Shown: piece by piece, positions 24,576 through 35,469 of the stretch
Position numbering within the stretch: position 1 is the stretch's first letter
Layout of the letters: each line of letters begins with the position of its first letter
Position numbers and translations under genes: made by a program
The notes under the pieces: model-generated
What the model was told of the DNA's origin: nothing
Seen by the model: the letters and a program-made list of their open reading frames with translations, nothing else
Database searches by the model: none
Origin: Candidatus Edwardsbacteria bacterium RifOxyA12_full_54_48
GTDB taxonomy: Bacteria; Edwardsbacteria; AC1; EtOH8
Direction of reading: 5' to 3'
Length of the DNA stretch: 64,000 nt
Assembly (NCBI GenBank): GCA_001777915.1
Contig: MFFN01000003.1
Coordinates: 1 to 64,000, forward strand

Positions 24576-27500
24576 TTAAAACTTGATCTCCACCGAGGCA
24601 TTGAAGGCGGTTCGGTCGCTGTTATTGCTCCTGGCAATCTTGTCCTTGGTGAAGCTGTAGTCAACCGAGGCCGATCCGGTGATGCTTCTGGTGAAATTGT
24701 ACTTGGCGCTGGGCGACATGGTAAATGAGTGAACCAGCGAGGTGTAGCCCAGCTCGGTTATCTTTTCATAGCTGGTCTCGGCAAGCAGCTGTTTCAGGGC
24801 GGCTATCTCCCCTTCCGGGATCTCATTCCTGGCGCCGATGATGGAATAGCCGAACAGTGATGCCAGGCTGAGCTCGCTGTTGAATTTTATCCTCTTTTTG
24901 CCCAGCTTCCACAGGTTGAGCTTGAAACCCTTGGGGGCGCTGAAGGAATAGGAAACGGAACTGCTGGTCTTAAAGGTCTGGTTGTAGGTGTCCCGCCCCT
25001 GGCCGATAATGTCGTCGTTCTTCTGGCTGCTGTAATCAAAGGCCAGGCTGGTGCTGATGTTCTTCTTCCATCTCCCGGACATTGAAAGTATCGGGCTGAA
25101 ATTGTTCTTGGTGGAGATCCTGACCAGCGCCTTCTGGTTCTCCCAGGTCTTGTCGATGGTCCGGCTGTAAGAGGAGGTCAGGCTGGCGCTGGTCAGGGTC
25201 TTTTTCCACAGGCCCCATCTCTCCAGGCCGGCCAGGGTGGCCCTCAGCTCAGGCCAGGTGACGCTGCGGCTGGAGTTCTGGGCATCGCCCACAATGATGG
25301 TATCATCGCTGCGGCGGAAGGAAAGGTTCAGCGACAGCCTCATCAGCTCCAGGCTGGTGCCCAGGGAGTATGAGTTGCGGATGGTATTGCGGTCGGCGCT
25401 GGCCTGAAAATACCTGGGGATATCCGCCACCTGCTGCTTCAGGCCGAACTGGTACAACAGATCGGGGCGCCTCATCAGCAGGTTCGAGGCCTGGCTGGAG
25501 TTATCACGGCTGAACGAGGCCTGGACCCCTCCCAGCTTGTTGAACAGGTAATCGATCTTTGTCACCAGCCATCGGGGGCTTCCCACCTCGGCCGAATCGT
25601 CCCGGGCCTTGTTGCGCCAGCCGGTGACTTTGGCCAGCCATTTGCCCACCTCCAGGCTGCTGTTCAGGGACAGGCTGTTGGAATTGCTGACGTTCAGCAG
25701 GTGGAAGGTGTCCACGATGCTGGGCTTGGCAGCCAGGCTGTGGCCCTCGCTGTATTGGGTGGAGAAGGCCAGGCTGGGCTTGATGACCTTCAGCCAGCCC
25801 AGGGTGGTGCTGTAGTTCACCCTCTGGGAACGTGAGGTCTCGGACCCCAGGCCGAACTTTCTGGCCCATTCCCCCTGAAAGAACCGGTCCTTCAGGTTTC
25901 TGGTGGTGTTGAAGGAGTAACTCAACGAATTCATCAGCTGCCAGGAGAGCTGTCCCTGGCCGTTTCGGGTCTCCCCGCTGCCATTGTTGTTCTTGACACC
26001 GGTAAGCTTGTCCCAATACCAACGCTGGGTTTGGTTGCGGGACCATCCCAGGCCCAGGGAGCTGGGCAGATAATAAAATTGCCACCCCGGCCAGGTCTTG
26101 AAGGATTTTTTTTCTCCCGAGCTCCAGCCATAGCCCAGGCTCAGGCCGGTGGAGGTGTTGCTGTCCGCCGTGGTCCGGCTGTCGGAGACGCTGCGGCTCC
26201 AATTGAACCGGGGCGAGATCCGGTCGATGGTAAGATTGGTCAGCCACCATTGGGTCATGCTCTTGGAGAAGGAAACGTCAAACCCGGCATTCCGGGAGAA
26301 GGCCCTCTGGGCCCGGCTCTCCTCCTCGGTAAGCCTGATATCGTCAGCCCCGTATTCGCCATACTGCTGGGATTCGCCGTATCGGAAGCCGACGGGAAGG
26401 GCCAGCCCCAGCCGTTCCAGATACAGCTTATGGGCATTGAGGCTGCCGTTCAGGCTGTAGCTTATATTCTTGACCCCGGAGCCGGTGCCGTCGGTATCGA
26501 TCCCATACCAGTGGCTTCCGGTCTTGTTGTATGCGGCGTTGAGCGATAACAGGTCGGCAAAGTTGATCGAGGCGCTGGAGGCAATGGCGGTGCCCCGGTC
26601 CCGGCGGACATCGTCCAGCCGCAGTTCGTCGAACCAGACCTCGTCGCTGAAGATCCGGCCGGTGTCGTCATTGAAAATGCACAAAGCGATCCCGTTAAGT
26701 TCCTTCAAGCTGGGATTTCCCTTCAGGGAATAGTTGCCGCTGGTCCTTATCTTATTGGTGGTATCCGTCGGGAACGGCAGCTTCTTCAGGTCGCTGAAGG
26801 TTAGGACATCCATGATCATCTCCTGCCAGCCGGAAGACAGCGTTTGCTTGTATTGATAGTAACTGTTGGGATCGTTGCCGATCAGCCGCAGGGCGAACGA
26901 TTTCCTGACCCGGGTGGTGTCGTTGCTGTGGGCCCAGATCTTCAGGGTTTTATACCCGGTGTAATTATTCTCCTTATCCCGCAGTATTTTCCAGGCTTTG
27001 ACATAATGCCCGGAGCCCAGGCTGTCGATGTTGAAAACCAGGCTCTGCTCGAACTCCACCCTCCCTTGGTCGTCCTTCTGTTCGGTATTGGGGGGCAGAC
27101 TATAATCGGGATTATCCCGATTGTTCTTTACCTCTATGGTGAACTTTTCGGAGGAGGCCACGGCGTCGAGGGTGTCGTTGGAAAAAACCCCCTCCTCCTG
27201 CCAGCGGTTGCCGCTGACCTCTACCATGGCTATCTCAAAAGCGGTGCTGGCCGGACAGCTGTCCACCCAGATCCGGGCATACTGTATGGAACTCCAGCCC
27301 AGCTGGGGCCCCACCGGCTGGGCGGTATCCAGCAGAGCCGACAGCTGGTGCCAGCCATAAGCATTGGTATCACTTTTAGAGAGATCGAAACGGAAAGTGT
27401 AATAATTATTGCCCAGCTGGGGCACGTCCAGAGAATCCAGACCGTTCATCTTGAGATCCTCGGTATCGTAATAACCGTTGCCCTCGGTGCCGTTTATTTT

Positions 27501-30230
27501 GCTGTAATCCGGTTTGGTTATGTCAACCACATAATCATCGGCCCCGTCGTCGCCCGATGAGGCCAAATAAGTGCTGTCATTACCCTTCACCCGGTCCAGG
27601 CCGATATCGTGGGCATCCATTAATACCGGCTCCCGGTTGAGGTTCAAAGGCTCGCAGTCCACTTTATTATTCTGGGGATGCAAACCCTTCTTGGTCCACC
27701 ACACCTGATCCTCATCTATATTACGGCCGATATCTATATGGACTATTCCTTTACTATTTAAGCCCCTTATCCAGAGGTTCAGCAGTTTGCTCTGGCTTAA
27801 GTCCAGCCCGGTTTTGCTTAACAGCTGGGTGACCCCGGCCCAAGAGTTCAGAGTGTCCTGATGTCCGGCTTCATATATCAACCGCAATGTTCTGATGGTT
27901 TCGTTCCTCTGGGTCTCGTCGGTGATGGCGGGATTGATCTCCTTCATGGTGACCTGGGTGGTGGGGTTGTACCAGTAAAATGTTCTGGCCAGCATGGTGT
28001 CGGTCTTGCCCGGGGGGACGCTGGTGCGCACCCAGGCCGAGCGGCTGAGGTTGAACTCGTCGGACACCTTGCTGCCGTCCATATCGTCAATGTACACCTG
28101 GCCCTTGGTATTGGGGTTGGGAAAGTTGCCGGCGATCTCGCCGGTAAGCTTAAAGTTTGACGGGGCCTCGGTCTCCACCAGGGGCAGGGCATTGGTCCAG
28201 CTGGTGAGAAAATCGGGGGCGGCCTGGTAGCTTCCGTCCAGCCCGGCCACGATTATCCGGCGGGGCTCCTCGCCCAGCCGGGGCTTTTCATCCGGGGTCT
28301 GCTCGCTGCGGTACAGCCAGGTGCCTCCCAGCTGCCCGCTCTCCCCGAATTTATAGATGCCCCGCAGGCCGGCCAGGGTCTTGGACCCCAGAGCGAACGA
28401 CGGCAGGTACTGGTAATCTATCTTAAGGGCGGCGCTGCTGCCCTGGAGGATGGTCTTGATCCGGTCGTTGAAGGTGACGGTGCCCATATCGTAATCCACC
28501 GTATATTCGCTGGAAGAGACCGGTGATCCGTTCAGGGTGACGCTGACCGTCCCCTCCAGCAGACGGCCCGGGGCATTCAGGGCATACATTGCCACGGTGG
28601 ACTTATAGGTGATCAAAAAACGGAATTTGGCGGAATAATTGGTCAAATTCTTCACCCGGTAGATATCGGGGCAGCTGTCCGGCAGGGCCGGGGACAGGAA
28701 CGGTTGATCTTGAGGGAAGGAGAAATAGCCCTCCTCTTGATTGATATAATAATCATTAAGGTTTCCGTCAGATTCCAGGAACAGAAGCTCCAGGAATGTT
28801 TTCTGGCTGTCAAGATCATTCTCCAACCATTCATTCTCTTTGCGGTATTGCAGCTTTATGGTCAGGGTGGAGAAATCGATCCCTCGTCCATTTAACGAAT
28901 AATAATTTCTTTTTTCATAATTCCAACAGTAGCCGTTTATGGAATCCGGGGGCTGGCAGTTGGCCGGCTTCACCAGCATCAGGGTGTCCGAATTGTCGAA
29001 ATCATGCTTGCTGGGATAATAACCGCCGTTTTTGGTCTTGTAGGCCACCCCCAGCACCGATTGGTCATAGATGCCGTTGGTAAGGATTATCCGTCCGGTG
29101 ACGGGATTGTCCAGGATGAAATCGGTGATCTCGGTCTTGATGTCCATTTTAACCGGGCCGTAAATGGTATCCCGGGCAATTCCCCTGAAATCCCGCCAGC
29201 TCCGGTCCTTCAGATAATGGGGGATGGCATTGGGGGTGACGTAATCATTGCCCGACTTAATATATACTTTTATGGCCTCAATAGCATCGCCCCCCGCCAA
29301 TCCCCCGGGAATGATCTCATATACCGTATACTGCATGAATTCATTGTCCGGATGGGTGACGGAAGACGCTACGTTCGAGCCGGAGAAGGTGTTGGTCTGG
29401 TTCTGTCCCTCGTCCTTGCTGGCGATGGCCGTCAGCTCGAAGCCCCCCAGCCGGGCCACCCCTTTCAGCCCGAACAGGCCCTTGTGGACCGTGGTCAATC
29501 CGCCCACCAGCGAGGAGCCGCTCAGGGAAAATTCGGTGTCGCCGGCCTCCAGGCTCTGCAGCACCTCGTCCTCCTGGCCCTCGTACCGCAGACGGACCTT
29601 GCTGCGCTTGTCAATTTCGGCCTCGCTGTCGTAATCGATCAGAACATGGACCCGGTCCCCGATCACCCCCTCCAGGTTCACCCGTTGCTCCTGCTTGATG
29701 TTTATCTTGTTGTCGTCGGTGGTGGCATTGGCGTCCAGGTCCCGGCCGATCTGGTTATAAGTGGTCCGGTCGTATCCGGCGGTTATCTTCTGGTTGCCGC
29801 TGACCTTTATCTGGGCCCCGGAGCCGAAGGCCTTGCCCAGCCCCGGAATGGGTATCTGGATATCGGGGATCAAACCCTCCCCGGTCCTCTCCTGGGGCGG
29901 CTTTGACAAAAAGGCATAATTATTCTTTGACCAGACGCTGTCAGTTCCAGCAGTTCGCAGTTTTTCCCAGAAGGCGGGCAAGCTGTAATACCGGATGGCA
30001 AATGGCTGCTGAGAAACAAGCTCCTGTTCTATCATCAGCCCCAGCCGGTAGTCGATGCTATAGCTGCTGGTCTGGGCGCTTTTCCGGAAGCCTTCAGCAT
30101 TATAATCCGCCGTGATATCCTCCCATGGTCCGAATTCCTGGGCCCCGGCCTTTCCGGCGATGGTCAACGCCAGGGCCCCCATTACGGCAGCTAAAGATAG
30201 CGGATATATTTTGGATTTTCTATTGAGCAT
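24576..30230 (-). CDS. sprA: SprA-like giant outer-membrane beta-barrel (T9SS translocon homologue)
   Basis: 1884 residues with a signal peptide (about 1-31, ending GKAGAQ). SprA family hallmarks are visible in order: VNLEGVIGDRVHVLIDYDSE (about 200-220), VYIDDMDGSKVSDEFNLS (near 713) and VWFDELRLDDVRRDRGTAIA (near 1197), followed by a long run of alternating amphipathic strands and a C-terminal Phe typical of outer-membrane barrels. In Bacteroidota SprA is the roughly 36-strand pore of the type IX secretion system and is about 2400 residues, so this homologue is shorter. No other T9SS component (GldK-N, PorV, CTD cargo) is in the window. The gene is divergent from lptF across 83 bases and is followed after 19 bases by the ComEA-like gene. 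Confidence 0.85.
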   Translation of the reverse strand: MLNRKSKIYPLSLAAVMGALALTIAGKAGAQEFGPWEDITADYNAEGFRKSAQTSSYSIDYRLGLMIEQELVSQQPFAIRYYSLPAFWEKLRTAGTDSVWSKNNYAFLSKPPQERTGEGLIPDIQIPIPGLGKAFGSGAQIKVSGNQKITAGYDRTTYNQIGRDLDANATTDDNKINIKQEQRVNLEGVIGDRVHVLIDYDSEAEIDKRSKVRLRYEGQEDEVLQSLEAGDTEFSLSGSSLVGGLTTVHKGLFGLKGVARLGGFELTAIASKDEGQNQTNTFSGSNVASSVTHPDNEFMQYTVYEIIPGGLAGGDAIEAIKVYIKSGNDYVTPNAIPHYLKDRSWRDFRGIARDTIYGPVKMDIKTEITDFILDNPVTGRIILTNGIYDQSVLGVAYKTKNGGYYPSKHDFDNSDTLMLVKPANCQPPDSINGYCWNYEKRNYYSLNGRGIDFSTLTIKLQYRKENEWLENDLDSQKTFLELLFLESDGNLNDYYINQEEGYFSFPQDQPFLSPALPDSCPDIYRVKNLTNYSAKFRFLITYKSTVAMYALNAPGRLLEGTVSVTLNGSPVSSSEYTVDYDMGTVTFNDRIKTILQGSSAALKIDYQYLPSFALGSKTLAGLRGIYKFGESGQLGGTWLYRSEQTPDEKPRLGEEPRRIIVAGLDGSYQAAPDFLTSWTNALPLVETEAPSNFKLTGEIAGNFPNPNTKGQVYIDDMDGSKVSDEFNLSRSAWVRTSVPPGKTDTMLARTFYWYNPTTQVTMKEINPAITDETQRNETIRTLRLIYEAGHQDTLNSWAGVTQLLSKTGLDLSQSKLLNLWIRGLNSKGIVHIDIGRNIDEDQVWWTKKGLHPQNNKVDCEPLNLNREPVLMDAHDIGLDRVKGNDSTYLASSGDDGADDYVVDITKPDYSKINGTEGNGYYDTEDLKMNGLDSLDVPQLGNNYYTFRFDLSKSDTNAYGWHQLSALLDTAQPVGPQLGWSSIQYARIWVDSCPASTAFEIAMVEVSGNRWQEEGVFSNDTLDAVASSEKFTIEVKNNRDNPDYSLPPNTEQKDDQGRVEFEQSLVFNIDSLGSGHYVKAWKILRDKENNYTGYKTLKIWAHSNDTTRVRKSFALRLIGNDPNSYYQYKQTLSSGWQEMIMDVLTFSDLKKLPFPTDTTNKIRTSGNYSLKGNPSLKELNGIALCIFNDDTGRIFSDEVWFDELRLDDVRRDRGTAIASSASINFADLLSLNAAYNKTGSHWYGIDTDGTGSGVKNISYSLNGSLNAHKLYLERLGLALPVGFRYGESQQYGEYGADDIRLTEEESRAQRAFSRNAGFDVSFSKSMTQWWLTNLTIDRISPRFNWSRSVSDSRTTADSNTSTGLSLGYGWSSGEKKSFKTWPGWQFYYLPSSLGLGWSRNQTQRWYWDKLTGVKNNNGSGETRNGQGQLSWQLMNSLSYSFNTTRNLKDRFFQGEWARKFGLGSETSRSQRVNYSTTLGWLKVIKPSLAFSTQYSEGHSLAAKPSIVDTFHLLNVSNSNSLSLNSSLEVGKWLAKVTGWRNKARDDSAEVGSPRWLVTKIDYLFNKLGGVQASFSRDNSSQASNLLMRRPDLLYQFGLKQQVADIPRYFQASADRNTIRNSYSLGTSLELMRLSLNLSFRRSDDTIIVGDAQNSSRSVTWPELRATLAGLERWGLWKKTLTSASLTSSYSRTIDKTWENQKALVRISTKNNFSPILSMSGRWKKNISTSLAFDYSSQKNDDIIGQGRDTYNQTFKTSSSVSYSFSAPKGFKLNLWKLGKKRIKFNSELSLASLFGYSIIGARNEIPEGEIAALKQLLAETSYEKITELGYTSLVHSFTMSPSAKYNFTRSITGSASVDYSFTKDKIARSNNSDRTAFNASVEIKF

Positions 30231-30313
30231 ATGGTTAGTTTATCACAGCTTATGTTTCAACTTCAATAAAAATTCTTGCTTTTTGAGCAAATACCGTATA
30301 ACATTACAGGCCT

Positions 30314-31546
30314 ATGAAGATAATCGACCGGTATCTGATAAAGGGCCATGTCCTTCCGTTTATTCTGGCCCTGACCGTGCTGACCTTCGTTCTGCTGATG
30401 GACCGGCTGTTCGAGCTTATCAATATGATCATCCAGAAAAAGGTGCCGATCCTGATAGTCAGCAAGGTGTTTTTCCTGAGCCTCCCCTACATGCTGACCA
30501 TGACCATCCCCATGGCGGTGCTGGTGGCGGTGATCATGAATTACGGGCGCTTGGCCCAGGACAACGAGCTGACGGCCATAAGATCCAGCGGGACCCCCTT
30601 TATCAGGCTTATCATCGCTCCCTTCCTGGCCGGGATCATCCTGACCGCCGGGCTGTATTTTTTCAACGACCGCCTGATGCCCGAGACCAACCACATGGTC
30701 AAGAACCTGCTGATGGACATCTCCGAGACCAAGCCCACCCTGCAGCTCAAAGAGAACATATTCATCACCGACTTTCCCGATTACAATATCCTGATCCGGC
30801 GGATCGACCCCAAAACCTCGGAGCTGGGAAATATCACCATCTATGAGCAGAGGGGGAATTCCCAGCCCCGGACCATCCTGGCATCCCGGGGGAGGCTGAT
30901 GGTGACCCCCCAGGCCGCCTCGCTGAGGCTGGAACTGATGGACGGGGAGATCCACCAGCTGGACCCCGAGGACAAGACCCGCTATCACCGCATCAGTTTC
31001 AAAAAACATATTTTATATCTGCCCATGGACCCCCAGATCCAGCATCAGGTGCGGACCTACCGCAGCGATCGGGAGATGTCCTCGGGCATGATGCAGCAGG
31101 TGATCGCCGATATCCGGAAAGAATTGAGACCCCTGGAGGCCCAGCTGGCCGACAGCTCCGGTCTTCCGCCCCCCCGCTTGAGCCAGTTGTCTTCGGAGGT
31201 CCACAACCGGGTGTCGGAGATCCGGCGCTACCAGGTGGAGATCCAGAAGAAAATGGCCATCCCGGCGGCCTGCCTGGTGTTCATCCTGATCGGGGCCCCC
31301 CTGGGCATCATCACCCGCAAGGGCAACTTGGGGGTCAGCTTCGGGCTGTCCTTGGGATTTTTCGTCCTGTATTATATAGCCCTGATCGGCGGCGAGGAGT
31401 TGGCCGACCGGCAGATCCTTTCCCCGGTGCTGGCCATGTGGGCCGCCAACATGGTGCTGGGAGGCTGCGGCCTGATCCTGCTATTCTGGAAGAATTATGA
31501 ACTCAGATTCAAAAAGAACCGATATGCCGATAAAAATACTGGATAG
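30314..31546 (+). CDS. lptF: LPS export ABC permease LptF
   Basis: 410 residues. The N-terminus MKIIDRYLIKGHVLPFILAL is the typical LptF start, followed by LMDRLFELINMII and the coupling-region NELTAIRSSG (about 83-92). Six membrane helices are predicted, three before and three after a periplasmic jellyroll-type domain (about 125-300). With LptG and LptB it extracts lipopolysaccharide from the inner membrane into the Lpt bridge, so the organism has an LPS-bearing or similar outer membrane. First gene of the only plus-strand operon here. AGG sits five bases before the ATG. Confidence 0.93.
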   Translation: MKIIDRYLIKGHVLPFILALTVLTFVLLMDRLFELINMIIQKKVPILIVSKVFFLSLPYMLTMTIPMAVLVAVIMNYGRLAQDNELTAIRSSGTPFIRLIIAPFLAGIILTAGLYFFNDRLMPETNHMVKNLLMDISETKPTLQLKENIFITDFPDYNILIRRIDPKTSELGNITIYEQRGNSQPRTILASRGRLMVTPQAASLRLELMDGEIHQLDPEDKTRYHRISFKKHILYLPMDPQIQHQVRTYRSDREMSSGMMQQVIADIRKELRPLEAQLADSSGLPPPRLSQLSSEVHNRVSEIRRYQVEIQKKMAIPAACLVFILIGAPLGIITRKGNLGVSFGLSLGFFVLYYIALIGGEELADRQILSPVLAMWAANMVLGGCGLILLFWKNYELRFKKNRYADKNTG

Positions 31547-32612
31547 ATATCTCACTCGGGAATTCCTGAAATCGCTGATCTTTTCGCAGACCGCCTTTGT
31601 GCTGATCTTCGTGCTGGTGGATATCTTCGAAAAGCTGGATATGTTCATCGACCACCGGGCGCCCTATCATCTGGTGGCCCTGTTCTATATCTATCAGATA
31701 CCGTATATCATGATCCTGACCCTGCCGGTGGCCATGTTGTTGGCCAGCATGGCCACCATCAGCCAGATGGCGCGCCACCACGAGATCGTGGCCATGAAAG
31801 CCGCCGGGCTGAGCCTCTACCGGATATTCGCCCCCCTGTTCATATTGGGACTGCTGATAAGCCTGGCGGTGATGGCGGTGGGCGAGACCATCGTGCCGAT
31901 CACCAACCAGAAAAAAGGCAACCTGGAGAGGATCCGGATAAAGAAGCAGCTTTCCCAGGAGCCCCAGACCAGGTTCAACCTGCTGTACGACGGCAGCCAG
32001 GGCCGCCAGTTTTTCATCAAAAGATACAACGTGGAAAAAGCGGTGATGGATTCGGTCTCCATTTTCCAGGTCGACCAGCAGAACCGGATATTGCAGCGGA
32101 TAGACGCGGCCAAAGGCGTCTGGACCGGAAACGTCTGGCTGCTGGAAAAGGTCATAATCAGAAATTTCCGTCCCGACGGCACGGAGATCTCCGACAGCCT
32201 GCAGCAATTAAAACTCACCGGCTATGAGGAGGCCCCGGCTTCCTTCTCCAAGCGCGAGCTGCTGCCCGACGAGATGGGTTTCTTTGAATTGCGCCAGTTT
32301 ATCGATCGGCTAAAAAGATCCGGCAACCAGGTCCAGCAATCGGTGGTGGATCTGTACCTCAAGCTATCCTTCCCCTTCGCCAATTTTATCATCCTGCTGT
32401 TCGGGCTTCCCCTGCTGTCCAATTCCCGCAAAGGCAGCACGGCCTCGGGCTTTGCCATATCGTTGTTGACCTGTTTTGTTTTTTGGGGATTGCTGCAGAC
32501 CGGACGGGCCCTGGGGCACAGTGCCACACTTTCGCCCATCCTGGCGGCCTGGCTGCCCAACATCATATTCGGGGCCATCGGAGCCTTCCTGCTCTACCGG
32601 GCTCCCAAATAA
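31497..32612 (+). CDS. lptG: LPS export ABC permease LptG
   Basis: 371 residues with the same six-helix plus periplasmic-domain design as LptF: ILDRYLTREFLKSLIFSQTA at the start, then IVAMKAAGLSLYRIFAP as the LptB coupling helix. The ATG at 31497 has GGAAG four bases upstream and overlaps lptF by 50 bases; an ATG nine codons later (31524) begins exactly where the family usually starts and may be the true one. It forms the LptB2FG transporter with the upstream gene. Its stop codon abuts a 107-base inverted repeat and a strong terminator. Confidence 0.92.
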   Translation: MNSDSKRTDMPIKILDRYLTREFLKSLIFSQTAFVLIFVLVDIFEKLDMFIDHRAPYHLVALFYIYQIPYIMILTLPVAMLLASMATISQMARHHEIVAMKAAGLSLYRIFAPLFILGLLISLAVMAVGETIVPITNQKKGNLERIRIKKQLSQEPQTRFNLLYDGSQGRQFFIKRYNVEKAVMDSVSIFQVDQQNRILQRIDAAKGVWTGNVWLLEKVIIRNFRPDGTEISDSLQQLKLTGYEEAPASFSKRELLPDEMGFFELRQFIDRLKRSGNQVQQSVVDLYLKLSFPFANFIILLFGLPLLSNSRKGSTASGFAISLLTCFVFWGLLQTGRALGHSATLSPILAAWLPNIIFGAIGAFLLYRAPK

Positions 32613-32719
32613 AACGACCGATCCGGCCCAGCAATAACCACCGCCCCCGGACAGACATTGCCCTGGGGGTCCAGACTGACGAGGCTTCTGGCGGTTATTG
32701 CTGACGTTGATCGGTCGTT
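32613..32719. repeat. 107-bp inverted repeat directly after lptG
   Basis: The outer arms AACGACCGATC (32613-32623) and GATCGGTCGTT (32709-32719) are perfectly complementary. After a 6-base mismatch on each side, AGCAATAACC pairs with GGTTATTGCT, and the inner part can pair further (GGAC/GTCC, CCCC/GGGG). The whole segment could fold as one long interrupted hairpin in RNA or a cruciform in DNA. No open frame is present. It could be a non-autonomous mobile element or an RNA structure in the lptFG 3' end. Confidence 0.6.
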
Positions 32720-32745
32720 AAATATGCTCCGGCGAATTTTTATGG

Positions 32746-32782
32746 AATGCCTGACAGGCTCCGGCCTGTCAGGCATTTTTTT
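32746..32782 (+). terminator. Rho-independent terminator of lptFG
   Basis: A 14-bp stem (arms 32746-32759 and 32764-32777, core TGCCTGACAGGC) with a TCCG loop, followed by a run of seven T on the plus strand. It ends the lptF-lptG transcript just before the convergent ahcY gene. On the minus strand no T-run follows the stem, so it looks one-directional. Confidence 0.88.
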
Positions 32783-32796
32783 GATGACTGATTATT

Positions 32797-34077
<1,281 letters not shown>

Positions 34078-34114
34078 CTATTCAGCCTTACTTGTACCAT
34101 CGTTTCTCAAGATT

Positions 34115-34280
34115 GGCCACATAAAGCACATAAATCAGAAAACAAGATATTTTAATTGTATTTTTAGCTTGCAAGACGGAATGCCAATGCCCGCGGCGCG
34201 CTTAGATTCAAGTGCTTGGACATTTGCTAATCGGCCATTGCTTTCTCAACCATTTTGTGCCATCTGTGCCTTTTGTGGTT
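34115..34280. repeat. Degenerate inverted repeat pair in ahcY-metK intergenic region
   Basis: The 236 bases between ahcY and metK hold no gene. CCACATAAAGCACA (from 34117) on the plus strand and CCACAAAAGGCACA on the minus strand (34265-34278) are similar and inverted, flanking about 130 bases. Such CCACAAAGGCACA-like tracts recur in intergenic DNA of many environmental bacteria. I see no clear promoter and no SAH or SAM riboswitch core here. Confidence 0.3.
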
Positions 34281-34289
34281 GAAGAGTTG

Positions 34290-35435
34290 CTATTTCTTGG
34301 CTGCGGATTTCAGTTTGTCGGACAGGTCGGTCTTCTCCCAGGGGAAGCCCTCATCCTCCCGCCCGAAATGGCCGTAGGCGGCGGTCTTGCGGTAGATGGG
34401 CTGGCGCAGTTTGAGCATGTTGATGATCCCGTGGGGGGTCAGGTCGAAGTACTGCCTGATCAGCTTGGTCAGTTTGGCATCCTCCACCTTGCCGGTGCCG
34501 TAGGTCTCCACCATGATGGACACCGGCTCGGCCACCCCGATGGCGTAGGCCAGCTGGATCTCACAGCGGGCGGCCAGGCCGGCGGCCACGATGTTCTTGG
34601 CGATGTACCTGGCGGCATAGGCCGCGCTGCGGTCCACCTTGGTGGGGTCCTTGCCAGAGAAGCAGCCGCCGCCGTGGCGCCCGATGCCGCCGTAGGTGTC
34701 GACGATGATCTTTCGCCCGGTCAGTCCGGTGTCGCCCTGGGGCCCGCCGATCACGAACCGGCCGGTGGGGTTGACCATGATCTTGGTCCGGTCGTCCATC
34801 ATCTTGCTGTCCACCACCCGGTTGATGACATGCTTGATGATATCCCGCTTGACCTTGTCCTCGGAAACATTGGCGTCATGCTGGGTGGAGACCACGATGG
34901 TGTCCACCCTCTTGGGCACGCCGTTGACGTATTCGACGGTCACCTGGGACTTGCCGTCGGGGCGCAGGTAGTCCATGGCGCCCTTTTTGCGGACCTCGGA
35001 CAGCCTCTTGCACAGCTTATGGGCCAGGCTGATGGGCATCGGCATCAGCTCCGGAGTCTCGTTGCAGGCATAGCCGAACATCATCCCCTGGTCGCCGGCC
35101 CCGCCGGTATCCACCCCCATGGCGATGTCGCAGGACTGCTCCTGGATGGAGGTGATCACCGCGCAGGTCTCGTAATCGAACCCGCTCTTGGCGTCGGTAT
35201 AGCCGATATCCTTGATGGTCTCCCGCACCAGCCGCGGTATATCGATGTAACAATTGGTCGATATCTCGCCCGCCACCAGCACCATCCCGGTGGTCACCAG
35301 GGTCTCGCAGGCCACCCGGCCGTTTATATCCTGATCCAGGATGGCATCCAGTATCGCATCCGATACCTGGTCGCACATCTTGTCGGGATGCCCTTCGGTC
35401 ACCGACTCGGAAGTCAAAAGGTGTCTCTCCGTCAT
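34290..35435 (-). CDS. metK: S-adenosylmethionine synthetase
   Basis: 381 residues. Family signatures are [20 protein letters not shown] (about 10-29), [12 protein letters not shown] (about 119-130) and [19 protein letters not shown]-like loop, here with [19 protein letters not shown]. It makes SAM from methionine and ATP and supplies the glycan methyltransferases and the radical SAM enzyme encoded nearby. AAGGAG is seven bases before the ATG. Confidence 0.97.
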   Translation of the reverse strand: MTERHLLTSESVTEGHPDKMCDQVSDAILDAILDQDINGRVACETLVTTGMVLVAGEISTNCYIDIPRLVRETIKDIGYTDAKSGFDYETCAVITSIQEQSCDIAMGVDTGGAGDQGMMFGYACNETPELMPMPISLAHKLCKRLSEVRKKGAMDYLRPDGKSQVTVEYVNGVPKRVDTIVVSTQHDANVSEDKVKRDIIKHVINRVVDSKMMDDRTKIMVNPTGRFVIGGPQGDTGLTGRKIIVDTYGGIGRHGGGCFSGKDPTKVDRSAAYAARYIAKNIVAAGLAARCEIQLAYAIGVAEPVSIMVETYGTGKVEDAKLTKLIRQYFDLTPHGIINMLKLRQPIYRKTAAYGHFGREDEGFPWEKTDLSDKLKSAAKK

Positions 35436-35469
35436 TTTACGCTCCTTGAATTTTATGATTTATATTTGT

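Noticed and set aside
30231-30313. Sigma-70 promoters for sprA and lptF in the 83-base divergent gap
   Set aside because: Only partial matches were found (for example TATAAC at 30297, too close to the lptF start; weak TTGAAG toward sprA), so none is claimed.
32613-32719. Integron attC-like site, because of the imperfect inverted repeat
   Set aside because: The terminal RYYYAAC and GTTRRRY boxes are not at the ends, and there is no integron integrase or cassette array.
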